From Uranotaenia lowii (Eukaryota > Arthropoda > Insecta > Diptera > Culicidae), in assembly GCF_029784155.1 (NCBI RefSeq), contig NC_073692.1:335290131-335354130 (forward strand): a stretch of 64,000 bases of DNA, written 5' to 3'. The stretch's first letter is position 1, and every line of letters begins with the position of its first letter. The translations under genes and the position numbers were made by a program. Positions 45,101 to 55,675 of this stretch are shown here, in pieces. A model generated the notes under the pieces. It had not been told where the DNA came from, did not search any database, and saw nothing but the letters and a program-made list of their open reading frames with translations.

Positions 45101-45522
45101 GAATTGAAGCTAGACAAATTTTAGTAGACAACCAATCTATTGCTCATCGATTTTTCTTTCAAAAAAGTGAAACTTAACCACGTGGGCCTCTAATAGTTTT
45201 AGATTTCATCAATACTGCAATACAGCGAGCTGAAATTTTACATTCGAGTCAATATCGAAGAGATAGTCTTGAATCTTCGAAGTACGTATTAATTGTACCA
45301 AATTTTAAAGCATCGCAAACCCCCAAAAGTGTTCAATTATCTGATTTAGAAGATTGATTATAGGAGGAAGAAATATGGACAACAGTACCATATGTTTCCA
45401 TGGCTATGACTAAGATTTTAACATTTTCAAAGGTGTTGGAAAGTATAAGAGAAGCATGAAATACCAATGAAAGAAAGGACATAAGCCATTAATATCATGG
45501 ATTTTTCGATAAAGATACAACG
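42181..45522. other. Intron DNA without recognisable features
   Basis: AT-rich to moderately mixed sequence. Several open frames of 60-134 codons occur (for example 43794-44198), but none shows a recognisable domain or splice context. Nothing else supported. Confidence 0.5.
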
Positions 45523-45597
45523 GCTCACCGACGGGACTTGAACCCAACATTTCAGCTTCAGTACACGGCGCGTTAGCCAATTACACTACGGTGAACG
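45523..45597 (-). repeat. tRNA-like sequence (SINE head or tRNA pseudogene)
   Basis: The minus strand reads GTTCACCGTAGTGTAATTGG ... GGGTTCAAGTCCCGTCGGTGAGC over 75 nt. A 7-bp acceptor stem (GTTCACC/GGTGAGC, with one G-T pair), a 3-bp D stem and a T arm with the B box GGTTCAAGTCC are present. The anticodon arm does not pair, so it is not a working tRNA. Likely SINE-derived. Confidence 0.6.
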
Positions 45598-46083
45598 TGA
45601 CAAAAAAGACTCCATCATACGTACATGGATCTTCTATCGATAAACTTCATGTATATCTCGCATGTGCCTCGCTTTGCCCTACATTGATTTCTCTGTTGTC
45701 ATCCCATCAACTCGGGATTTTAGCTGAGCATGCACATAGCCGAAGCAATCGACCGGTTGCTTTCTGGCGATTGGCTGGAAAATTTAATCTATCCTCCTTT
45801 CATGGGAGACAATAAGAACTCAAAGATAAATCTGTCTTGGAATAAGAATGGATCCCCATTGAATGGGAATTGTATACGAGAAACTGTGTATTTACTTTTC
45901 TACTGCCAGTCTTACATACACACGTTATAGTTCTCGATCGATTTAGGAGAAACCTTTATAGGTGTCTATCGAATCATTTGAAATTTTTTCCATACTAAAT
46001 GTCATAAAATGATCACTCCAAAAAACCTGTGCATTTGGCTTGCTAGCAATACCCAGCAATCACTTATGGAGATGATCATACAT
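45598..46083. other. Non-coding DNA
   Basis: Mixed-composition intron DNA. No gene, RNA or repeat supported, though part may be the region flanking the tRNA-like element. Confidence 0.4.
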
Positions 46084-46144
46084 ATGACGTCATGTTTTTC
46101 ATGACGTCATATTTTTCATGACGTCATATTTTTCATGACGTCAT
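46084..46144. promoter_or_regulatory. Four perfect CRE palindromes on a 17-bp period
   Basis: ATGACGTCAT occurs at 46084-46093, 46101-46110, 46118-46127 and 46135-46144. Each contains the full cAMP-response/bZIP palindrome TGACGTCA; spacers are GTTTTTC once and ATTTTTC twice... all 7 bp. The unit is a 17-bp minisatellite, but the core is perfectly kept in all four. Such clustered sites can bind CREB/ATF or other bZIP dimers. Its position is inside the second catulin intron. Function is unproven. Confidence 0.6.
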
Positions 46145-46796
46145 AGGCATGATAGGCGATGGGTTGGCTTTTTTGGGGAACTATTTCCCGTAAGTGTAAA
46201 TAAGGGGGAGCCTTCGACGAAATGACAAAGTTCTAAAAATTACAATTTTAGTGCTTTTATTTAATTCAGTTTGTATTCCAGTTCAGCTTTTAGTCGCACC
46301 AGATTAAAAAATTTGTGGCTGAAGCCCCGTTTCATAATAAATAAGTGCCCTGAAGTTAAATGACTCCATCATGATTCTCACATCATATGCTGCGATAGCG
46401 ATTGTTAGTCCCATCCTTCGCCAAACGCTATAATCGTAAGCACAAATTGCTCTAAGAAGGGGAAAATGACACGAGGACGCGGATGATGCATACAGCGATG
46501 CCACACATACCGATTTTCCGGTATTTTTACCGATTTTGAGAAAATTTTCGACCAAGAATAGGTTTATACCGAATACCGATTTTTGGCGACACATACCGAT
46601 TTTTGACAAATTTGGTCAAATAGAAAAATTATTTCCAAAATGCAATTAAAAGTTCAAAATCTTGAAGGTGAAATGAGAAATACAGAAAAAATACTAAATT
46701 ATGATAACCAAACAGCGAAACAAACAATGCAGGCAAAAAATGGTAATAATGACTAAACCGTCAAAAATGACATAAAGGAAAAATTGACAAAGATGC
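46145..46796. other. Non-coding DNA with a TACCGATTTT cluster
   Basis: At 46515-46605 the word TACCGATTTT or a near variant recurs about five times. No gene supported. The end of this stretch grades into the 9-bp array. Confidence 0.45.
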
Positions 46797-47230
46797 CAAA
46801 ATGACAAAAATGACAAAAATGACCAAAATGACAAAAATGACAAAAATGACAAAAATGACAAAAATGACAAAAATGACAAAAATGACAAAAATGACAAAAA
46901 TGACAAAAATGACAAAAATGACAAAAATGACAAAAATGACAAAAATGACAAAAATGACAAAAATGACAAAAATGACAAATATGACAAAAATGACAAAAAT
47001 GACAAAAATGACAAAAATGACAAAAATGACAAAAATGACAAAAATGACAAAAATGACAAAAATGACAAAAATGACAAAAATGACAAAAATGACAAAAATG
47101 ACAAAAATGACAAAAATGACAAAAATGACAAAAATGACAAAAATGACAGAAATGACAAAAATGACAAAAATGACAAAAATGACAAAAATGACAAAAATGA
47201 CAAAAATGACAAAAATGACAAAAATAATAA
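46797..47230 (+). repeat. 9-bp tandem array 1, unit ATGACAAAA
   Basis: About 48 almost identical copies with rare variants (one T at about 46980, one G at about 47149). Because the unit is 9 bp, all three frames stay open over long distances and give false proteins such as (MTK)n on plus and (VIF)n or (FLS)n on minus. It is flanked by decayed copies up to about 47395. Confidence 0.97.
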
Positions 47231-47399
47231 AAATGACAACTACAAAAAATAAGAAAATTACCATCAGAAAAAAAAAATACAGAAAAAAAAACAAAAAATT
47301 ACAAAAATGAATAAAAAAAAATTTCAAAATAACAAAAATAATAAAAACTACAAAAACTACAAAAATAACACAAAAAAAATGACAAAAATAATAATTAAA

Positions 47400-48690
47400 A
47401 AATTAAAAATATAACAAAAATTACAAAAACAACAAAAATTACAAAAAATACAAAAATTACAAAAATAACAAAAATTACAAAAATTACAAAAATTACAAAA
47501 ATTACAAAAATTACAAAAATTACAAAAATTACAAAAATTACAAAAATTACAAAAATTACAAAAATTACAAAAATAACAAAAATTACAAAAATTACAAAAA
47601 TTACAAAAATTACAAAAATTACAAAAATTACAAAAATTACAAAAATTACAAAAATTACAAAAATTACAAAAATTACAAAAATTAAAGAAATTACAAAAAT
47701 TACAAAAATTACAAAAATTACAAAAATTACTAAAATTTCAAAAATTACAAAAATTACAAAAATCACAAAAATTACAAAAATTACAAAAATTACAAAAATT
47801 ACAAAAATTACAAAAATTTCAAAAATTACAAAAATTACAAAAATTACAAAAATTACAAAAATTTCAAAAATTACAAAAATTACAAAAATTACAAAAATTA
47901 CAAAAATTACAAAAATTACAAAAATTACAAAAATTACAAAAATTACAAAAATTACAAAAATTACAAAAATAACAAAAATTACAAAAATTACAAAAATTAC
48001 AAAAAGTACAAAAATTACAAAAATTACAAAAATTACAAAAATTACAAAAATTACAAAAATTACAAAAATTACAAAAATTACAAAAATTACAAAAATTACA
48101 AAAATTACAAAAATTGCAAAAATTACAAAAATTACAAAAATTACAAAAATTACAAAAAATACAAAAAATACAAAAATTACAAAAATTACAAAAATTACAA
48201 AAATTACAAAAATTACAAAAATTACAAAAATTACAAAAATTTCAAAAATTACAAAAATTACAAAAATTACAAAAAATACAAAAATAACAAGGATTACAAA
48301 AATTACAAAAATTACAAAACTTTCAAAAATTACAAAAATTACAAAAATTACAAAAATTACAAAAATTACAAAAATTACAAAAATTACAAAAATTACAAAA
48401 ATTACAAAAATTACAAAAATTACAAAAATTACAAAAATGACAAAAATTACAAAAATTACAAAAATGACAAAAATTACAAAAATTACAAAAATTACAAAAA
48501 TGACAACAATTATAAAAATTACAAAAATTACAAAAAATACAAAAATTATATAAATTACAGAAATTACAAAAATTACAAAAATTACAAAAATTACAAAAAT
48601 TACAAAAATTACAAAAATTACAAAAATTACAAAAATTACAAAAATTACAAAAATTACAAAAAATACAAAAATTGCAAAAATAACAAATTT
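47400..48690 (+). repeat. 9-bp tandem array 2, unit ATTACAAAA
   Basis: About 140 copies, differing from array 1 by one base (G to T). The plus strand is almost free of G for 1.3 kb. Variants (ATTTCAAAA, ATTGCAAAA, ATGACAAAA, AATACAAAA) are more frequent than in the other arrays, so it is older or less homogenised. A false 455-codon (VIF)n frame runs through it on the minus strand. Degenerate copies and A-rich DNA continue to about 48900. Confidence 0.97.
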
Positions 48691-48957
48691 AACCAAAAAT
48701 ACAGAAATGACAAAACTAACAAAAATTTCAGAAAAAAAAACAAAAATTGAAAACCTTTTCAAAATTTCAAAATTTACGAAAAAACAAAAATAACATAAAT
48801 TTTAAAAATAACAAAAATTTAAAAACTGACAAAATTAACAAAATTTAGAAATATTACAAAAATTATAGAAATTACCAAAATAACAAAAAAAAAAAAACAA
48901 TAATCACGTTTATGTAAACAACACTAAATAAACTTTTTTTTACGTCCACAAAGCTTT

Positions 48958-50030
48958 TTTGTCAATTTTGTCAATTTTGTCAATTTTGTCAATTTTGTCA
49001 ATTTTGTCAATTTTGTCAATTTTGTCAATTTTGTCAATTTTGTCAATTTTGTCAATTTTGTCAAATTTGTCAAATTTGTCAATTTTGTCAATTTTGTCAA
49101 TTTTGTCAATTTTGTCAATTTTGTCAATTTTGTCAATTTTGTCAATTTTGTCAATTTTGTCAATTTTGTCAATTTTGTCAATTTTGTCAATTTTGTCAAT
49201 TTTGTCAATTTTGTCAATTTTGTCAATTTTGTCAATTTTGTCAATTTTGTCAATTTTGTCAATTTTGTCAATTTTGTCAATTTTGTCAATTTTGTCAATT
49301 TTGTCAATTTGGTCAATTTTGTCAATTTTGTCAATTTTGTCAATATTGTCAATTTTGTCAATTTTGTCAATTTTGTCAATTTTGTCAATTTTGTCAATTT
49401 TGTCAATTTTGTCAATTTTGTCATTTTTTTCAATTTTGTCAATTTTGTCAATTTTGTCAATTTTGTCAATTTTGTCAATTTTGTCAATTTTGTCAATTTT
49501 GTCAATTTTGTCAATTTTGTCAATTTTGTCAATTTTGTCAATTTTGTCAATTTTGTCAATTTTGTCAATTTTGTCAATTTTGTCAATTTTGTCAATTTTG
49601 TCAATTTTGTCAATTTTGTCAATTTTGTCAATTTTGTCAATTTTGTCAATTTTGTCAATTTTGTCAATTTTGTCAATTTTGTCAATTTTGTCAATTTTGT
49701 CAATTTTGTCAATTTTGTCAATTTTGTCAATTTTGTCAATTTTGTCAATTTTGTCAATTTTGTCAATTTTGTCAATTTTGTCAATTTTGTCAATTTTGTC
49801 AATTTTGTCAATTTTGTCAATTTTGTCAATTTTGTCAATTTTGTCAATTTTGTCAATTTTGTCAATTTTGTCAATTTTGTCAATTTTGTCAATTTTGTCA
49901 ATTTTGTCAATTTTGTCAATTTTATCAATTTTGTCAATTTTGTCAATTTTGTCAATTTTGTCAATTTTGTCAATTTTGACAATTTTGTCAATTTTGTCAA
50001 TTTTTTCCATTTTGTCAAATTTGTTTGTTT
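48958..50030 (-). repeat. 9-bp tandem array 3, unit TTTTGTCAA (inverted)
   Basis: About 115 copies. The reverse complement, TTGACAAAA, matches eight of nine bases of the array 1 unit, so this is the same family in opposite orientation. It is the most homogeneous block; variants are few (for example ATTTGTCAA at about 49065, GGTCAATTT at 49309, ATATTGTCAA at 49343). False frames of up to 368 codons, (SIL)n on plus and (DKI)n or (TKL)n on minus, cover it. Confidence 0.97.
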
Positions 50031-50074
50031 TTTTCATTTTGTCAAATTTGCTGGTTTTTTTCTAATTAGGTATA

Positions 50075-51260
50075 TACACTGCCGGCCAAAAGTTTGGGAT
50101 CACCCACTAAAAAACATGCAAATTTTGATCGTTCATATCTCAGCCGTCTTAGGACATATTGAAAATCTTCTGATCTCATTTGAAAGATAATGAGCAATAG
50201 CTATCTCGGAGGTATTTTGCCCAAATATAATGTTTTAGTTTTGAACTTAAAACTTAACCTAAAGTTATAACATTTTCAAAAAGTCGTACTCAATATTCAA
50301 AGCCGATCATCTCGGGATAGGGTGGACCAAATCTCAAAATTTGAGTGGCATTAGAATTCCTGTTCTTTACTTCTCAAAACACAATCAAAAAATTTTGAGA
50401 AAAAATTCAAGAATGTATTTTTAATTAATAAAATAGACACTTGAGTTATCGTCCAAAAGTTTGGGATCACCTCTTTGTATGGTGAGTTTGGGATCATTCT
50501 TATAAAAACATACAAATTTGTTTTATTCATATCTTTCTCATCTAACATCGTATTGCAGAGCTGAAGGGTTCATTTGGAAGCTTAGGATTTGTTGTTTTTT
50601 AATAAATACATTCAAAAATTATATTTTAAGGTGAAAACTATAAAAAAAATCTGAGAACTTTCAAAAAAACAATTAATTTCAGATGATTTTTTTATGGTTA
50701 TCACTTCAAAATATAATTTTTGAATGAATTTATTAAAAAACAACAATTCCTAAGCTTCCAAATGAACCCTTCAGCTCTACAATACGATGTTAGATGAGAA
50801 AGATATGAATAAAACAAATTTGCATGTTTTTATAAGAATGATCCCAAACTCACCATACAAAGAGGTGATCCCAAACTTTTGGACGATAACTCAAGTGTCT
50901 ATTTTATTAATTAAAAATACATTCTTGAATTTTTTCTCAAATTTTTTTGATTGTGTTTTGAGAAGTAAAGAACAGGAATTCTAATGCCACTCGAATTTTG
51001 AGATTAGGTTCACCCTATCGCGAGATGATCGGCTTTGAATATTGAGTGCGATTGTTTGAAAATGTTATAACTTTAGGTTAAGTTTTAAGTTCAAAACTAA
51101 AACATTATATTTGGGCAAAATACCTCCGAGATAGCTATTGCTCATTATCTTTCAAATGAGATCAGAAGATTTTCAATATGTCCTAAGACGGCTGAGATAT
51201 GAACGATCAAAATTTGCATGTTTTTTAGTGGGTGATCCCAAACTTTTGGCCGGCAGTGTA
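50075..51260. mobile_element. 1.2-kb TA-flanked foldback element (Tc1/mariner-type MITE)
   Basis: CACTGCCGGCCAAAAGTTTG begins at 50077 and its inverse ends at 51258; TA dinucleotides flank both ends. The arms are near-perfect reverse complements over ~585 bp, meeting at about 50667. Inside each arm a diverged second copy of the end occurs (GTCCAAAAGTTTGGGATCAC, about 50451 and inverse at about 50885), so the terminus is duplicated. Ends and TA duplication fit Tc1/mariner. No transposase: the matching 65-codon frames in the two arms are mirror artefacts. Confidence 0.88.
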
Positions 51261-53398
51261 AGTGTATTTTATCATTGTGCTTATTTTTCCAGTTTTACAA
51301 ATTTTGTCTAATTTTTTCTGTGCGTTCTGTCAATTTAGTCCATTTTTTTCATTTTTGTTTTCTTCATCGTTTTTTAAATTTGGTCATTGTCGTCATTTCT
51401 GTCAATTTCGTTAGTTATGTCTTTGATGTTTATTTTGTCAATTTTTTATTTTGTTTCATTATGTAACTTTAGTTGTCAATTTTTCATTTTTTTCGGATTT
51501 TTGTCAACTTTACTAGTTTTGGTTATTTTTGTTGTTTTGTTTTTCCTAAAACTAATTTCTCTGACAAATAACATGCAATTTACAAGAGTGATGAAATCGA
51601 AATGATAATATTGAGTTGACAAAATTTTCAACAATAAATAATTTGGCAAAAAATACAAAATTGAAAGCAAAATGACCCAGCATCTTAGCTGAAAATTTCT
51701 ATAATAAAGGTATTTAAAAGAAAACAAAATTTAAAACCTATCCAAATTGACAAAATTGCCCTATCACGAAACTAATATTATTTTAAAAAAAATCAATTTG
51801 TCATAATTATCAAAATTATAAATACCAACTGTAAATTCGACCGATTATTGAACCCTCAGTTACCGCATCATATTTTTCTCCGGCGATTGTAATTCTTCTC
51901 AATTATTTTTTTCGTTTTTTCACTTCAAAGGTCAATCCAGACGAACGTTAAATTATTTGAAAAACATGGTTGGGCATCTTCTTCAAAATTGTACTTTTAA
52001 TTTTTGCGTTTAAGTTACCGTATGCTGTATCTCCAAATGAAGTTCATTAAGATTAAACTTATTTGAAAAAAAATCATAGCAGTGGGATCGTACAGGATAT
52101 TCCAAGATCCAGTAACTTCTTCCGGAAATTCTTCCGGAGTGACAAAGTTATACGACATGTTTTTGTTCCGAGTTGAAGTGAACTCGTTAAGTGTTTCCAG
52201 TCCAACGAAGAGGGTTCAATTTTAAGATCATTTGCTCAGTTTTGCTCCCTCGCCGAAGGAAATAAAGGGATTAGTTTTAAATTCGCAATTCGAACTCCGT
52301 TTTTGACCATCGCAAAGAGGAAAAGGGAACTCTATAACTTCATAGAATCGAACATTCTTTTTTAACTTCGGTAAAACTCAATTTTGAGTTTATAAAAGGA
52401 TCGTGTACTTCATCGTTTCGATCAATTGAGAGATGTAGGTTTAAGGTTTGAGCCAGCATACCCATACACAAAATCCTAAAAAATCTCCTAAGACAACCTT
52501 AAACAGACTGTTAGAGATTTTCACAATTTTTAATGGTACTGGCGACTTAGTTTCATCTTTGATATGGCCGCCAAACGCGGATGAAATTCCGCGAGCAGAG
52601 ATTCTCAAATCCTTTTCTTTTTTAATCACTTTGAAAAACTCCATTTGAAAAATCATCAACTACATTGCATTTCCACGATAGAATTTCAACCACAATTCAT
52701 AACGAAAAATCGTTGGTTTGCATATACTGATAAAGTTTGTAAATAATTGGCAGGAATACATCGATTCAAGGGTACCAATGAAACCGATTTTCATCGACTT
52801 CCAGGGCGTTACTATAGGACGCTAAGGGCACTTCCGGTTTCAGTAAAAACAAGTAAAGAAATTGTCGCTGCCTGGCTGGAATGACTTCGTTTGTTCCCTG
52901 GAGACGACATTTGTTGCGTTATATATTTAAATTTAGGTTCAGTTGATTTTTGGTTTAGATGTTGAAGGATTTTTCAAAGATGGTTTCAACTTCTTAAGAT
53001 GTTAGATCGAAATATCTAACAGAAAAGACTTTTAGTTATGATCTTGGGAAATTCGGAAAAAAAAATCAAGGGTTTACGAAAGCCTTGAAAGCTTTAAAAT
53101 ATTGAAAGGTTGATTATGCAAACATTTTGGATACTTTTAACGGTTCTTTGTTTATTTTTCTTTAGATTGGTTATGTTGATTTTTTTTTGTTGATTTAGTA
53201 TGTTTTGAAGGTTTGTTTCGTTTAATTATTTTTGTAGTCCTGTTTGTTTTGATGGTAATTTAACTAACTAACAAAACTTACAAAAAGCGTAGAGTAATTG
53301 TGTTTAAAATTTTTAAAAGTGAGGTATTTTGGGAAGTGATTCTAATATTTTCTCTATCTTCTCCCCTCTCTCCCCTACAAACTTTCCTCCGACCACAG
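51261..53398. other. Decayed array flank and intron DNA before exon C
   Basis: 51275-51560 still contains scattered TTTGTCAATTT-like words, so the foldback element inserted within the periphery of array 3. The rest is ordinary AT-rich intron. The polypyrimidine tract at 53348-53390 is the acceptor signal of exon C. Confidence 0.55.
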
Positions 53399-53524
53399 TA
53401 TAAGCTAGATTTCAGCGGCCTGGCCGGTCGGGCAGCCAGCGGAGGGGCCCGGGACGAAGACGGCGGTTCCGGACTGGCCGGCGAGAGCAAGGGCTCATCG
53501 ACAGGAACCGAGGCGAGCATGTGA
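53399..53524 (+). CDS. alpha-Catulin terminal exon C
   Basis: Acceptor ...GACCACAG ends at 53398 after a strong pyrimidine tract. The exon opens in phase 0, matching exon B's donor, and encodes YKLDFSGLAGRAASGGARDE... ending GSSTGTEASM with a TGA at 53522-53524 (41 residues). It is strikingly GC-rich in an AT-rich region. The peptide is Gly/Ser/Ala-rich with acidic residues and is probably disordered; no domain recognised. Membership in the gene rests on phase, strand, splice site and composition, as no homologue of this tail comes to mind. Confidence 0.62.
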   Translation, partial: YKLDFSGLAGRAASGGARDEDGGSGLAGESKGSSTGTEASM

Positions 53525-53990
53525 CAGTACGGGATGGCCCGCCGGGGCGTTAAAGGTGATGCCCGGCGGACCCGAGTCTCCTTCCTGCTATTTTAGAATA
53601 AGCATTAAACATTACATATGACCGTATTTATCGAATTTATATTCCATACTTGTGTACGTTTGATGATTCTCGTGTACTCCTAGAGCAGACAAAACAGTTC
53701 CGGCAACGAAAAAATTCCCAGCAGAACCCTTTACCAAAAAAGTAAGAAAAATACAAACAGGTAGAAACGATTCTAAATAGCAACCAAAACCCAACTAGCT
53801 AAGAAACAAAAAAAAAGCAGAACCAACAAACTTCGAAGAAACGAAAACAAACTACGAGGCAGAAGCAGAGGTAAATGTTCAACAGCCAACTCCCGCATAA
53901 GTAAAGGGGATTAAAACAACAAATTAGGGTTACCATAGAACAGCAAAACGAAAAAACACCTCAGCAATATCGAAGAAACAAATAAAAAAT
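53525..53990 (+). other. Probable catulin 3' UTR
   Basis: The first ~60 bases keep the exon's high GC content, then the sequence becomes A-rich (GAAACGAAAACAAAC-type words), as in many dipteran 3' UTRs. AATAAA at 53981-53986 is a candidate poly(A) signal; others may lie farther downstream. Confidence 0.45.
53981..53986 (+). terminator. Candidate poly(A) signal for the long catulin isoform
   Basis: AATAAA about 460 bp after the exon C stop codon. Positional evidence only. Confidence 0.3.
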
Positions 53991-54887
53991 CACAAAATTG
54001 CCGCGCAGAATGCGAGAACCAGAAGTAAACACGTTGTGCGTTTGTTCCAAACATATATGTGTAATATGAAATCATAAATATTGAAATATGAATGTTTAGT
54101 GAATCGATTAAAATGAAAAAAAAACCTAACTATTCCTTTCCGAAGGGATAATCCCCCTAAGCCCTATGAGGAGATACTTTCGAACAGCTACACTGTTCAG
54201 CAACTATTCGCTTTTTCCGAAACAAAAATCAAATCCTAAAATCTCTATAGCAATTTTCCTACTAAAATGCAACGCTTTTCCATCAGCATCAGCAAGTTGT
54301 CAACCACCAATCGAGCCGTCCGACAAAGCTCGACGCATTTCTCTGCAAAAAAAAAACTTTTAACTCTCACTTTAACTTTTAAATATCTCACCTCCTTAAA
54401 ATTTCACCTTTCACGCCAACTCTTTCTGCTTCTGAACGCTTCTGAACGGTAATCGCAAATACGTAAAAAAAATCGTTTTCTTTAGTTTCTTCTCAACGCG
54501 CACTTTGCTGATCCAACACTTGCATTTTACTATGAACTTATTTTTTTTTAAACTTTAACAAAAACTATACCTCTGCTCTCACCCTATCATCTGGTATTGG
54601 CTGCTATTAGTACGGGTTGTAAATTCGAATGGAACTTTTCGGTTGAAGAAAAAAATACATTGGAAAAATAAGAAAATTCGAAACAAAAATGATGTGAACC
54701 AATCCACTAATGACAGCCGTCATATTGTTTGCGGAAAATATGAGTTTGGTGCTTGAAAAATTTCAAAACCGGAGCAATGAAAACTTTGAATTTTAAAAAT
54801 TATACCCTGAGAATGAACAATTTTTATAGGTGAAGACTATTGTATTAGACTGAGTCAATTTGTCTCTCAACCCTCTCTCTCTTAAAG
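53991..54887. other. Non-coding DNA
   Basis: A-rich sequence without a supportable gene or repeat. It may contain further 3' UTR if the first poly(A) signal is not used. Confidence 0.4.
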
Positions 54888-55607
54888 TCTCTAAAAAGCT
54901 TTGTTTTGGTTTTAAATTCATCCATGATTTGTTATAGAATTTTTAAGCAACGTTAACATGACTAAATTAGAACTTTAAAGTTTGTAGGGAAAAGTTGAAC
55001 ATATTTTACTGGAAAATCAACATCATTTTTGTTTCTTCTGTGGAATCGACTTGCTAATGGTTTTTGAGCCAATTTAAAAATTTTCTAAAAAAATTTTTTC
55101 GCTGGACAACTTTCTCGAAGACTGTTAATTCGTATCTTATTAGACAAAAAAGTTATTAGGTGTTGAATAAGGACATGTCCTTTCGCATTGAAAAACAATA
55201 AATTCAATTGGCATCACTGCTGATTGCTTAGCGAAGTATTTCATGACTATTTTCTTGCAATATTATAGCAGTGATGTCAATTGAATTTATAGTTTTTCAA
55301 TTCCAAAAGTCATACTCTTGTTAAACAGCTAATAACTTTTTTGTCTGATAAGATACTAAGTTACGGTTTTCGACAAAGTTATTCAGCGAAAAATTTTCTT
55401 CAGAGAATTTATAAATTGGCACAAAAACCATTAGCATGCTTGATTCCATAGAAGATGCAAAAATTATATTGATTTTTCACTACAAAATAATTGATTTTCC
55501 CATACAAACTCAAAAGTCAAATTTACTCATGTAAACGTTACTTAAAAATTCTGCAAAAAATCAATGATGAGTTTTGAACCAAAACATAGCTTTTTAGATC
55601 TCATGGT
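54888..55607. repeat. 0.7-kb imperfect inverted repeat
   Basis: Ordered blocks on the left reappear inverted on the right: AAAAAGCTTTGTTTTGGTT with AACCAAAACATAGCTTTTT, AAGCAACGTTAACATG with CATGTAAACGTTACTT, GACAAAAAAGTTATTA with TAATAACTTTTTTGTC, and TTCAATTGGCATCACTGC with GCAGTGATGTCAATTGAA. The centre lies at about 55245. Arms are ~75-85% matching by eye, so it is older than the 9968-11786 palindrome. No clear target duplication; probably a MITE/foldback relic. Confidence 0.75.
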
Positions 55608-55675
55608 TAGAGAAATTCAAAAATGGCCTCAAATCGACTCGGTCTTTTGTTATGCAGCCTTACATTTGATATTTG

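Noticed and set aside
45523..45597. Functional tRNA gene
   Set aside because: Acceptor and T arms are acceptable but the anticodon arm does not pair and no anticodon can be assigned.
46694..47327. Overlapping frames of 169-188 codons with repeated tripeptides
   Set aside because: Products of the 9-bp repeat in every frame; no unique coding sequence.
50351..50984. Two nearly identical 65-codon frames on opposite strands
   Set aside because: They are mirror images created by the foldback element's arms, not duplicated genes.
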